A stretch of DNA of 64,000 nt, taken from Diabrotica undecimpunctata (lineage: Eukaryota > Arthropoda > Insecta > Coleoptera > Chrysomelidae). Below, piece by piece: positions 10,012 through 24,630 of this stretch. The DNA is taken from positions 76,382,257-76,446,256 of the forward strand of contig NC_092805.1 of NCBI RefSeq assembly GCF_040954645.1, in the 5' to 3' direction. Below the pieces are notes generated by a model. The model saw nothing but the letters and a program-made list of their open reading frames with translations. It had not been told where the DNA came from and made no database searches. Positions within the stretch are counted from its first letter, which is position 1. Every line of letters starts with the position of its first letter. The translations under genes and the position numbers were made by a program.

Positions 10012-12010
10012 TTAAGATTGAAATGACTGTGAGATTTCTTTTAATGCGTCCATTAAGTCTATGGGCGAAATAATAGAACTATGTAGAATTTGCAGGCGAG
10101 AGAATGTGATAGAATTTAGTATATCATTTAAATAATTTTCTAAAAATACGTAGATTTCCATTAAGGACTCACATAAATCTAGTATTTGTAATTGTGCTTG
10201 GTAAAAGGAGATGTCATTATTAATGTCCAGAAGTGTAGTCACAATAGTTTTTAAGTCTTTGTTAAAAGTTTCTTCGTCTATTTGCAATTTTTGAATTGTA
10301 GTGTTGCAAGTTCTTATAACTGTAGTGGTAACAGATATTTGATTTTTAGGAGATTTTCAATTTGAGTTTCATCGGAATTTATCTTATTTATACATTTATT
10401 AAAGTATTCGCCATTATTAATGTCATTGTTACTGGTAATGGATCATAAATGGTTAGTAACCATAAATTTCGGTCAATTTCTTGTACATTGTAACCGTGTG
10501 CCAAGCAAGTGGACATCTGGCAAGCTTTTGGTAAGTTGCTGAGAGGTTTCAAAAGCTGGGCTTCACATACAGCATCTGTGTCTATGGGATACGGAAGCAT
10601 GTCTGTACACATTCTTTGGTTTTGACTGATTTGTTTGCATTTTTCGGTGTCCATGGGTAAGACATATGAAATTGAATCATCATCTCGCGCTATGTATTTA
10701 TGAACAGTTGAAAGTATATGATGAAAACCAGTTTGATTATCTAATATTAGTATTGAATATAATTCATACAAGGTGAATATTTCGGGATCAACTAACGGAA
10801 TTTCAAGAACGAAAACAATTTTTGAATCAAGCTGATAAGCTTGCAGTTTTATTATGTCAATATACTGAGCTATATTTGACATATAAGTGGGTAGAGGCAA
10901 TACGTTATTTTGAAATGACTGTGAGATTTCTTTTAATGTGTCCATTAAGTCTATGGGCGAAATAATAGAACTATGTAGAATTTGAAGGCGAGACAATGTG
11001 ATAGAATTTAGTATATCATTTAAATAATTTTCTAAAAATACGTAGCTTTACATTAAGGACTCACATAAATCGAGTATTTGTAATTGTGCTTGGTAAAAGG
11101 AGATGTCATTATTAATGTCCAGAAGTGTAGTCTCGATAGTTTTTAAGTCTTTGTTAAAAGTTTCTTCGTCTATTTGCAATTTTTGAATTGTAGTGTTGCA
11201 AGTTCTTATAACTGAAGTGGTAACAGATATTTGATTTTTTAGGAGATTTTCAATTTGAGTTTCATCGGAATTTATCTTATTTATACATTTATTAAAGTAT
11301 TCGCCATCAGAGGCGTCTAAATTTCCAGTAATAGATTTCCAGATTGTGCCAATACCATTTACTAAACCGCGTTTTAGGCGTTTATTATAAGTTACTGTGT
11401 CAGAGGTTATTTCTTTATATTTTAAATTAACGGAGTTTGAGATTTGTTTTAGCAGACTAATATATGTCTGTACTTCGGCTTGAAAGGCAAGTTTTCTCGG
11501 TGTATCCACGTTAATAAATTTTTCTAATAGGTTTTCCAAAATTCTGTCATTGTTGGATATTGTAGTTTTGATAGGAAATAATTGTTTGTAAACAAGTAAA
11601 GTCCATTTGTCGTTAGATATTCGTATAGTTCCTTTTTCATGAAAAAATATTCCAATTGTGTTAATAATTATTGGAGTGAGGAGAATTTGGGATTGGACGA
11701 TAGAAAGGAGTCCATAGAATCTGTAAAGGAAAATTATTCAAAATATGGTTTCAGTCTGTCAAAATTTACTTTCGAGGTTTGGTTAGTTTTGGGGTTAAGG
11801 ATAATTGCGGAATTTGTAAAAACTTCTTGAATTTCGAAGGGTCCATTAAAAATATTATCCGATTTTGATTTAATTTGGGATTCTTTTACGTAAACTTTGT
11901 CACCAATTTTAAAATCAGGTCTTCGTTCTGAAATATCTCGTCAAATCTTACTTTCGCCTTTTCTTTCTGTTTTTGCTCTGGCTATTTCCCAAGTGAACAT
12001 GCTCCTTTTC
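10012..12010 (-). pseudogene. env: Errantivirus-like remnant: integrase tail and env fusion protein
   Basis: On the minus strand, about 12010-11770 encodes the C-terminal end of a Ty3/gypsy integrase, including a GPF box preceded by a basic, D-K-V-rich segment. About 11633-10388 encodes an env protein of the insect baculovirus-F-like type: a furin-like RLKRG site near 11370, followed by a glycine-rich fusion-peptide-like start, a long heptad-rich stretch, and a cysteine-containing downstream part (about 10700-10480). Stops interrupt the frame, and part of the env is present twice. No LTR, gag or RT belonging to this copy was seen. It is an old, truncated endogenous element and is not functional. 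Confidence 0.8.
10015..10412 (-). repeat. Partial tandem duplication of env segment
   Basis: About 395 bp here repeats about 10910-11305 with only a few differences (offset near 893 bp). The copy lies downstream, in coding direction, of the env body. It re-encodes the segment containing DEETFNKDLKT and SFYQAQLQILDLCESLM. At the junction near 10413 the normal sequence stops and the duplicate begins. Confidence 0.85.
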
Positions 12011-12138
12011 TAACTTGGTTGCACCGAACTAAAGGAGACCAATAGTCAGAAATACGTATATACGGTTGCCTTCCATCGGATACACATATTTTTATTATAT
12101 TTTTTCCTTTGTTGCGAACTATGCCGATACCTTCTACC

Positions 12139-13612
<1,474 letters not shown>

Positions 13613-13669
<57 letters not shown>
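13613..13669. repeat. (AT)n microsatellite
   Basis: AT dinucleotide tract bounding the right end of the putative solo LTR. Confidence 0.95.
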
Positions 13670-13672
<3 letters not shown>

Positions 13673-13676
13673 GAAA

Positions 13677-13935
13677 GAAAGACAGTATTATACCTACAGA
13701 ACGAGACGACATCCCAAATGAACTCCTAACCTACGATCGAGAAACGATAATTGAAAACATAGAGGTACTTTTTCAGGAAACTTTAAATAGCAAGCTGTAC
13801 TAGACCAATGGAGGACCAACATTACTATACTTGTAAACGATAAAGGAAATAGGAAAAAGCCTGCCAATGATCGTATCGTCACTTTGCTCAACACAACTCT
13901 AAATGCTAACAAGCATATTTGCCAATACGAATAAT
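13677..13935 (+). pseudogene. LINE reverse-transcriptase fragment
   Basis: The frame from about 13677 reads DIPNELLTYDRETIIENIEV. After a frameshift near 13805, NDKGNRKKPANDRIVTLLN resembles the start of the RT domain (a P-K-G-R segment leading to R-I-TLLN). Only this short piece survives, with at least one frameshift. Confidence 0.55.
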
Positions 13936-14199
13936 GAAAAATACTTATAAGTATTTTAGCTTAGAAGAGCAAGAATGTCTTACACAAAATATATAAACAA
14001 TAGGCAGATATGCACAGTAAAATAAATTAGTAAGAAAGCATTGGAATGTAAAAAAACCTTTTAATGAAAAGCTCATGGCTCAGCAAAAGTCTTGTTTGTA
14101 AAAATCATTGCCTAAGTGAAAATATGTGTTGCCAGTGCATAATGTTAATAACTCCATTATAGGTGATACATACAGAAAGGTATAATTATTGTACAGGAT

Positions 14200-14740
14200 A
14201 TTCAAAAAATGAAGGGACTAATATTATCCATGCTTGCAAAATATACCAAATTATACAAGGTGATTAATAGTTACGTGGTAAAGCAAGAAATCAATTTTTT
14301 AAATGGCACCCTGTATATTTTCTCATATATTTACAATATGAAGTTTCACACTACTATACAGGGTATGACCATTTCTATTTCGATGTCTCTATGAATAGAA
14401 AGTAATAGAAATCACTGACGAATATTCGTATATAGGGTGAACTGGAAAATAAAGATTTTCTCATATTTTTTAAATGTACAACCCTATATTTTATTTTTTT
14501 CAAAATATTTTATTTATGATACTCTTTAATTATTATGAAGCATTCCCTATACCTTCTACCAAACTCATTACTTTCAAAGATATTTTTAGTTTTCTTCAGA
14601 TTTCGGGAATGACTTTAATTTTTGTAAGTAGAAATTCTCTTGTGTAATAATATAACAAAATTATTTTTATTTAATAGATAACTAATACAAAATATAAACC
14701 ATAACAATATTCAATTAATGAAATAATTAATGTGATATTA
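14200..14740. other. AT-rich region with CACCCTGTATA-type motifs
   Basis: CACCCTGTATAT near 14308 and ATACAGGGTATG near 14355 are inverted matches. Related AGGGTGAA and ACCCTATAT motifs flank 14433-14490. Such motifs are common at or near the ends of the Tc/mariner-like elements described below, so this is probably untranslated sequence of the element at 14740-15640. Confidence 0.4.
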
Positions 14741-15640
14741 AGGAAAAACGTCTAAATTAAATGTTTCAAATATACACCTTCAACGTCTATGCAGGTTTGT
14801 AACTGATATTCAAATGACCGAGCCACATTTCTTAACATTTTTAAGTCAATATTATTAAAAACTTCTATTATTCTATTTTTCATACCATCTGGCATTGTTG
14901 GAGGCTTCTAGTACATAAGATTTTTTGTATAGCCCCATATGAAAAAATCAATTTTTGACAATTCCGGTGATCATGGTATACCAAACTATTGGCCCTCCTC
15001 TGCCTATCCACCTCGCTGGAAAGTTATTATTTAGATGACTGTGAATAAGAGAAGTGTTATGAACCGCACCGTCGTGCAAAAACCACATTCTTTGTCGAAT
15101 ATTAAGTGGAATATTTTACAGTAGTAATGGCAAATGCTTATTCAGATAATCCAGATATCCACCATTCCCACGGCCGTCAAAAAAATATGGTCCAATCACA
15201 TAGTCCGCAACAATACCACCCCAAACATTTATAGACCACCTAGTTTAACTATGACTTATTAAATTGGGGATTGCTTAATGCATAGTAATGAAAATTATGC
15301 TGATTCACTGTTCCATTTTTGTGGAATGTAGCCTCATCTCGAAAAAGCACATAATCGAAAAAAAGCGGTCGCTATGCACTTGCTGCTGAGACTATTAAAA
15401 AAAAAACTAATCTACGATGATAGGCATCGACAGTCAATTCTTGATGTAACTGTATGCGGTAGGGATGTGTTTTATGATTACGGAGGATTTTTGCCGCCGA
15501 ATTTGGATTCATGACATGAAATTGTCGTGAAATTTCACGAGTGCTGATGTGGGGATCCTCAGTAGTAGCTAACAGTACATCTTATTCGTTTTCTTCAGTT
15601 ATAACAGTTTTGGTTCTCTTATACTAATACACACATGATA
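14740..15640 (-). pseudogene. Tc/mariner-like DDE transposase remnant
   Basis: Minus-strand reading gives FFRDEATFHKNGTVNQHNFH near 15370-15290 (first catalytic D/E region), a VWGGIVADYVIGP-like segment near 15230, and an FLHDGA-like segment near 15080 with the second catalytic aspartate. Frames are heavily broken by stops. The protein belongs to the same broad family as the remnant at 19500-20530 (shared ESTF/EATF...NRxxx pattern) but is clearly diverged. It is non-functional. Confidence 0.75.
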
Positions 15641-15727
15641 ATTTAATAATTATATAGGTCATAGATTTAATTTTTACGTAATTACGCTTAAATAAATAAT
15701 TAAAATCTTATTTTGGTGCACCTCAGA

Positions 15728-15988
15728 AATGAGAATACTTAGAACCTCAGAAATGCGAGCCTTGAAATCAATTGCTGGGTAAACATTAAGAGACAGAATA
15801 CCAAATAACCAAATAAGAATTCTCTGTAAAATACAGTATAACGTACGATAGAAAAGACAGAGGAGATGGATGGAACCAGCATTTCACACGAATAGCAAGA
15901 GATTTCACACCGACAACCGCTAAACAACCAGTAAGACCATTTAAAAGATGGCACCATACCTGGCAGTCAACATCACAAATACAAGTAT
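15728..15988 (+). pseudogene. LINE C-terminal fragment with A-rich tail
   Basis: The plus strand encodes EMRALKSIAG, then LRDRIPNNQIRILC, then, after a frameshift, GDGWNQHFTRIARDF and PVRPFKRWHHTWQ. This is the usual C-terminal region of RTE-like LINE proteins. An A-rich stretch near 16029-16043 may be the remains of the 3' tail. Several stops are present. Confidence 0.7.
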
Positions 15989-16043
15989 AGCTTTAACATC
16001 GAACAAGAACAAGCCTAGGACCTAATATAAGAAAAAGAAAAAA

Positions 16044-16888
16044 TGTTTTATGTCCACTGATTTTCAGTGAGAGTATTGCGATCAACAAAAAAAAATACAT
16101 TTACGATGAAAAGTACGATATTATAGTCGGCACGTAATTTCGTTGGAAAATTTATAGAAACAAGAGCGAGTAAAATACTAGCCAAATGGCAACAATGTAA
16201 GAGTGACCAGTACTTTACTGAACAGTAGCGTAGATATCTAATTTTAAAATAAATAGAAGTTTTTTATTTTTATTTAATTTTATTGACCAAAAAGTTTCAT
16301 TTTCTATAAAGTTTAAATAAAAAATATCGGTGTTGTTAACTTCTGTGATATATCTAGGGAGTAATAACACTAATCGACTCGACTGAACAGAACTTATTGT
16401 AAAATAATAATACCCATAAAAAATTGTTAATAAAACTATTTATCACATACAATGAAACAAATTTTTTATGTACAAGTATTTTAGTATACAAACGTTTTAT
16501 TAACACAACTGCTCATAAGTTTAGTACCTCAATAATTTAAAAATGGGTAAGAGGTATAAAACTTTTATGAATATCTTTTTTTATATATCTAGCAGGTATT
16601 TTATAATAACCTAACCTGTACTTTGACTATTTTAAATTAAATACTTTGTATGTTTCTCTTCTATCATGAAGTGTGTTTGTACCCTATTTTCAAAGATATA
16701 TAAGCAAAACGAGAATATCTACAATTACAATAAAAATAAAGGTTTCAACTAACACCTAGTTCGAAGTAAGTACTTGCTAATCTACTCAGAATCACTGTTA
16801 TCACTAGTATCTTCTAAATTTATAGTTAATTTGATTAATGCTGGTAAATATTTAACATAGTCATTTTCCACTGCGATTAACTGGATAA
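16044..16888. other. Unassigned AT-rich spacer
   Basis: No coding frame or repeat was recognised. The sequence is AT-rich with scattered short homopolymers. Confidence 0.4.
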
Positions 16889-17650
16889 TTAACTAATTAA
16901 CTGGAGAATAGTAGACGAAAATTTAGGAGCCATGTTTCTTCTTCTTTTATTTCCTTCAAGTTGAGTCCATATTAGCTCTATTGGGTTCAATTTACAATAG
17001 TAAGGAGGAAGTCTAAGCACGGTATGCCCATTTCTGCGAGTACAGTTATCAACAACATATTCCTTTTGGTACTGTCTACTATAAACAACCTCCAATTTGT
17101 AATTTGTTTCAAGTAATATTTGGAATTATCTCATTAATCTTGAATGATATGATGCGTTGTTCATGACAATCACACTATATTTACAAGGTAATCTCGGAAG
17201 AAGAGATTTTTCAAACCATGATTCAAAAATTAAACTTTCCATATCCCCATGATAATCTAGAGACGCTTCTTTAATTTTTTTTTGCAGATATTATTAATAC
17301 ATCATCTATCCATCTATTTTCTCCACCGCAGTGTAAAGTTATAGTTCTCTGTCCTGTCATGAGTATCACACCAAGTCTCATCTAAATAAACAACATTTCG
17401 TTTCATTTTTTAATACTCAGTTATCTGTCTGATAGAATTGTTTCTTAAAGAAATAATTATTCCAGTACTTTCCATTAGTGTCTGGCGCTTATCCATAGTT
17501 TTTACTTAAAATAATGGGTTTTAAGAAATCATCGAAGTGTTGTTGCTGAATATGAGAGAATGTCCTTTCGAACCAGTTCACTTTCGAACCTTTGTGAGTT
17601 TCATAAAAACTAAATTTTGTTTTTTTTCTTCAAAAAAATATTTAACGTTT
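16889..17650 (-). pseudogene. DDE transposase remnant (NPIELIW type)
   Basis: On the minus strand, 17095-16889 encodes HTVLRLPPYYCKLNPIELIW, the third catalytic block of Tc/mariner-like (DDE_3) transposases. Upstream, near 17400-17350, YLDETWCDTHD resembles the first catalytic block. About 17260-17130 gives MGIWKV and further pieces with stops. The gene is broken in several places. A second copy of part of it (equivalent to about 17190-17275) lies at 36946-37035. Confidence 0.8.
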
Positions 17651-17659
17651 ACATCCATG

Positions 17660-17963
17660 GTTCCTGAGTTGAACTTTTTTTATACTTCATTTCCATCATA
17701 TTGATAGCTGAAAATTCTTTGTAAGTTATTCTGTGTAATTTTTTCTATGGTTGTAAGGATATCGATTTACTTTTAGATAAACTGATGATGTGTATGTATT
17801 TATATATGACACCTTTTTAATAAAGGACTGAGTAACAAGATCTCTTTGTTTTCTTCTCGAATTTTGTGACTGATATCCCTCCCATAAGCAGATATTCTTG
17901 TGTGAACTTCGTTTTGTATTTTAATTGACGGTCGTACTTCTTTTTTGATATGTATGTAAATAT

Positions 17964-17968
<5 letters not shown>
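17660..17968. other. Unassigned sequence with PLE-associated motif
   Basis: Near 17923-17940 is ATTGACGGTCGTACTTCT. The same stretch with one change recurs at about 27811-27828, just outside the PLE pair. Both lie immediately next to an (AT)n tract. It is probably terminal or untranslated sequence of PLE elements. No gene is seen. Confidence 0.45.

Positions 17969-18058
<90 letters not shown>
17969..18058. repeat. (AT)n microsatellite
   Basis: About 90 bp of AT dinucleotide immediately upstream of a PLE fragment. Confidence 0.95.
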
Positions 18059-18061
<3 letters not shown>

Positions 18062-18063
18062 AA

Positions 18064-18475
18064 AATTGCAACTGAGAATATGAAAACGGTATCGAAGTTG
18101 TACACAAAGACAAAGGATCCTTTCACAATACAGGAGTCGAATGTTGTTTATTCGTTACCGAGTGCCAATTGTAAAAACGTGTATATCGGAGAATCATCTC
18201 GTAATTTTCACAATAGAGTAATATCACATCGCAGCGACATAAAAACCAAAAAGATAAACGCATGTGCGCTCACAGAACATGCATTAACTTTAAAACATGA
18301 ATTTAATTTCTAAGATTCCTGTATTTTGGCAAAGGAAAAAAACCATTCAAAACGTGTTTTCTTGGAAATGTGTTTCATAAAATCTAATACGTCTTGTATA
18401 AGTAAAAAGTCAGACATAGATAAATTGAGCAACATTTATTGTTACTTACTGACAAAACATCAAAAATAAAATAAA
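18064..18475 (+). pseudogene. Penelope-like element, GIY-YIG fragment (third lineage)
   Basis: The plus strand from the (AT)n edge encodes [32 protein letters not shown], then SHRSDIKTKK, CALTEHALTLKHEFNF and a stop at 18313. The frame then resumes with RVFLEMCFIKS and KKSDIDKLSNIYCYL. This is the PLE GIY-YIG endonuclease plus the C-terminal segment, broken by one stop or frameshift. The RT domain is absent. The protein differs from both other PLE lineages in the window. The following 18476-18960 region is its likely 3' untranslated sequence (CTTGAAGAAGGAATAAAAG near 18851). Confidence 0.85.
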
Positions 18476-20700
<2,225 letters not shown>

Positions 20701-21814
20701 TACTAAACAGACATTTTCCCCAATATACTGACACTTAGAGTAGAAGTGTATTGTCTGTATTTAGCTAATTTAAAATAATACCATTGTAGCAGTCACAACT
20801 GCTAACATATAATTAATTAATATAATTTATTATTAAAATCCTAAAACACCTCAGAATCCCGTTTATGAAACGTTTATGGGCAATAGACGATACTATGCGC
20901 AAACTAAAGTGATCAAGAGGTGCTCGGCTAAAGTCAGTTTTGGCCAACAACTCACACAGAGAGGTGTATTTCTCCAAGCCTTAACCGGCATTTTTTTTGT
21001 CTTAAAATCGGGTAGAAAATCTGGGATTGGATTTAATATTTTCCCCGAACATCAAGGGAGAAATTGGAACAACATAATATGATACAGAATCTTGATTGAA
21101 AAACCCGGCTTCCAAATCTGCCGAAATGATTATTTAAAAGCCGGCTTCCAAATCTGCCGAAATGATTATTTAAAACCCAGGTGAGCAATTAAATCATTTA
21201 GTTTTATAGGCCTATCATTTTATTGATATTTTCATTGTCTTTTGAAATATTAATAGTGTAAAATCCGAGTTTTCTCATATGTATCATGTGGCCTTGAGCT
21301 TAGATCGTAAATTTATCGGACACCTAATTAGGTTTTTTCTGTTTTTTTTGTATACCTGCTCGGTATAAAAACTTTCATGCCTAATTTACTAGATATTCTT
21401 TAAATGCGCAGACGCAATAAATAGACACGATGACAGTCGGCTGATGAAATAAAATGTTTGTTTATTGTGGTAATTAGATGTAAGAGTATGTGTTAACAGT
21501 CATCTTTGGGTACCTTGATCTTTCTCTAAATGTTATTTTTTGTAGATTTCACCCGATTAGGATAACGATTAATATTAGGATTAGTTTAACCAAACACCTA
21601 CTTCAACCCATTGGTAACCAGGAACCGATTGTCTCCAGAACCACAGCGTTCTCCTTCATTCGCTTTTTCGGAGCCCCAAGGACCGTCAGAGTTTAAGGGG
21701 AAGGGGTTCATGATTTTTGTATAGCGGTTTTCAAAAGGGAAGTTTTTAAAAGGGATTTTGTAGTGGCTTTTTGGTCCTCGTATACCGTAGCCCCACTACT
21801 GTAATTATATTTTC

Positions 21815-21816
<2 letters not shown>
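20701..21816. other. Unassigned region
   Basis: No gene was recognised. A 36-bp tandem duplication lies at 21106-21177. The rest is moderately AT-rich with short open frames that resemble nothing I know. A GTATAAAAAC box near 21363 and a polyadenylation-like AATAAA near 21416 could belong to a decayed LTR, but no termini were found. Confidence 0.35.
21106..21177. repeat. 36-bp tandem duplication
   Basis: CCGGCTTCCAAATCTGCCGA plus the following 16 bases occurs twice head to tail without visible differences. Confidence 0.9.

Positions 21817-21886
<70 letters not shown>
21817..21886. repeat. (AT)n microsatellite
   Basis: AT tract abutting the 3' end of the minus-orientation PLE. Confidence 0.95.
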
Positions 21887-21890
<4 letters not shown>

Positions 21891-21973
21891 TAAGGTACAC
21901 TCGAAGAGTGGTGGGTTTTTCGGTCAAAGTGGAGAAATAAAAGACAAAGACGATGGCTGCTTCATCTATTTAT

Positions 21974-22015
21974 TGAAGACGTTTCGCTTTCTGCTCAGAA
22001 AGCATCATCAGTTCA
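21974..22015 (-). ncRNA. Hammerhead ribozyme motif, PLE copy A
   Basis: On the minus strand: TGAA, CTGATGA, a stem II hairpin with seven pairs (GCTTTCT with AGAAAGC), GAAAC, GTC, TTCA. All invariant hammerhead core boxes are present. The predicted cleavage is after GTC. Stem III is only ACGT, which is self-complementary and would favour pairing between two copies. The motif is identical to that in copy B. Confidence 0.75.
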
Positions 22016-23063
22016 TCTAAAAAGAACAATATGAAACCAAACATCCATAGAGAAGTTATAACCAAAGTGTGTTACCTTACAAAGACATGTAGCAGTCAGT
22101 GATGTTAAAAATATGAAAAAGCATACAAAGCTGGACATTCAGAGTTAACGTTGTATATAACAATTAATTGAAACTAGGTAAAGTTTGCAATTTGACAAAA
22201 TTAGCACAGCAAAAGAACATGTGATAAAAATACATGTATATATAAAAAAAAATTTTATAAAAACTTAGTAAAAAACATTAAGGTTTATTTTAAAGTGTAA
22301 AGAACTAGAAAGATCATTAGATTGCACTTCCAACAAATTTATTTAAAAATTATATTTTAATTTTAACTTTAGGTAACATTATAAGTTATTAAAGATTAAT
22401 AGTAATAAAGAAAAAAAATGAAGTTACCAGTCTTTAGCTTACTGAGGCTCGTTGGTAAATGAATTTAAAGGTTTGACACCCACGCACAACAACGTGAGTA
22501 GAAGTGGCCTTGAAGTCACAATGACATAAACAGCAAGGCAAGTTACCAACCTCTATGTATTAAGGCGGTATATTCAAAGAATGTGATAAATTTGGTTGAC
22601 AACTTGTCGTTAAAAAACCAAGCAGTGAAAGGAAAAGGTGGTTAAGATCACCATTTAACCCTACAGTGATTGATCTGTCAACAAAGAACAAAGCAAGAGA
22701 AGTCAATCCAATATATCATATATTGTAATATTATGACGTCACTAGTTAGCCAGCTAACAGGTGAAGATTAATAAAAATTTCCACAGTCCAAAGGTTCAAA
22801 CATTAAGGACCATAATGAAAAGGATTCTATGAATCAGATTCAATTTAAAGTTTTATCAAACAAGTTCATCAAAAAGAACAATTACTTAATTATGTAAAAG
22901 TGTTATTGACAAATATTAATAAAAAGTAAGTTGATAAATCTTAATTAAAGAAGGAATAATTTATTTATATTTTATTTTTATTTTTTATTTAAATTTATTA
23001 TAAGAAAATGTGATAAAGAAAACCCCAAAATGGAACAAAATTTAAGTAAACAACATATCAAGC

Positions 23064-24630
23064 CTAATTCTGTAAAATTAATGCATGATAAATTTGGCTC
23101 AAATTACTAATGTCCGTTCTCTTATTAAGAGTATTAGGATGTTTTAATATTGCACACATTTCTAAAAACTGTCTTTTAACGAGATTGCGTTCAGTGCCAA
23201 GAATTTTAACTTTATTAAAGTTTACTTCATGCTTAGTGTTAATAGCATGTTGGGCAAGAGCACAAGTATGCTTAGATAAATTGATATCACTGCGGTGTGT
23301 CGTAAGACGCCCTCTCAGTGATCTCCCAGTCTGACCGATGTAACATGAGTCACACTCAGCACAAGGTATATGATATATTACATTCACTTGTTCCAGAAGG
23401 GACAGAGGTGTTTTAGTTTTAGAGAACAAATTCCTGACAGTCTTAGCATTCTTAATAGCAATTTTAACAGGTACGTTATTATGTTTGTACAGTTTAACGA
23501 GTTTCTCAGTAACTTGAGGAAAATAAGGTAAAGAGGAGTAATGGGTAGTTGGATTCCCAAGTACAGTATTAGGCAGAACAGTGTTATTAATTGAATTATT
23601 TGATATCATTCTAAGTTGGTCACCATTGGGTATATCATTTAAAAAAGAACCATAGCTTTGAGCGAAAAGGTATTTATTAATAAGGGAGGATGGATAGGAA
23701 TTCTCAATCAGAATATTTTTAAGTAATTGAAAGGATTCCCTTCGATTAATCGGATGTATCAGTCTATTTAGCCTGCAGCTTAAAGCTTTAATAAGGTTTA
23801 ATTTGTATTTAAAGGGATGACAAGAATGGTAGTTGAGAAACCTATTAGAGGCCATTGGTTTCCCGTACCAACTTGTAGTAAGGGTGTTATCTCCCATTCT
23901 AATGACACGCATGTCTAAGAAGGGAATACTATTTGTGTTGGAGTCCTCAAGTTCAACAGTGAACTGTAAATGAGGATCAAACTCATTGAATAAAGACAAG
24001 GTGGCCTGAATCTTGTCTGGAGGTAAGGCTAGTAATAAGTCATCAACATACCGTTTAATAAAAGGGATTTGGAAATCTAAAAGACCCAGACGGTCAGATA
24101 CTAAATCATCCAGTACATAATTAACTAGGATGGGAGAGATTGAGGAACCCATAGGTGTCCCAAAAATTTGAAGGTAATATTTGTCGTTGAAGACCAAAAA
24201 ATTAGTGTCAAATGTTAATTGTAAAAGTTCTGCAAAAACATCCCAGGATACAGGACAGTTTGGTTGGATGGAGTTCCAGTGATTTCTTAGGGAGGTAATA
24301 ACGCTCGAAAGAGGTAAATTAGTGAAAAGAGATACCACATCAAAACTCACTAAAATGTAGCCTTGTGGAAGTTCAAAATTATTAATAAATTCACTAAAGT
24401 GAAAAGAATCAACAATATTAAAGTTGTTATTATAATTATAAGATTTAGATAAGATGTCAGTTAAAAATTTTGCAATATTAGTATTTGGTGAATTAATGGA
24501 GGAAACAATTGGCCTCATGCTCAATGTGGGCTTATGTATTTTAGGTAGACAATAAAATCTGGGAGCATATCCATCATAATTATGTAAAAATTTTGCAAGT
24601 GGTTGATCTATGATCTTAATATTTTTTAAG
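23064..24630 (-). CDS. PLE reverse transcriptase/GIY-YIG protein, copy A (partial)
   Basis: The frame is open from the inverted junction (about 24630) to the stop at 23064, about 522 aa. It starts inside the RT, at a KNIKIIDQPLAKFLHN-like segment. The RT palm is present (FDVVSLFTNLP, then FGTPMGSSISPILVNYVLDD, then YVDDLLLALP with the catalytic DD), as is the C-terminal GIY-YIG nuclease (NVIYHIPCAECDSCYIGQTG and RSLRGRLTTHRSDI). The N-terminal RT motifs are missing, so it is a 5'-truncated partial gene with no proper start; the first internal Met is at 24524. It differs from copy B by only a few residues (for example WYGKP instead of WYRKP, and GSFLND instead of GSSLND). Confidence 0.9.

Larger units (their letters stand above)
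21887..24630 (-). mobile_element. Penelope-like element, copy A (5'-truncated)
   Basis: The copy runs from its 5'-truncated edge at about 24630 down to its 3' end beside (AT)n at about 21887. It holds the RT-GIY-YIG coding frame (24630-23064) and a 1.17-kb 3' untranslated region that ends with the hammerhead and the CTCGAAGAGTGGTGGG terminal block. It is almost identical to copy B on the other strand, and the two abut directly at about 24630, 5' end to 5' end. Such inverted, 5'-truncated pairs are a known PLE arrangement. Confidence 0.9.
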
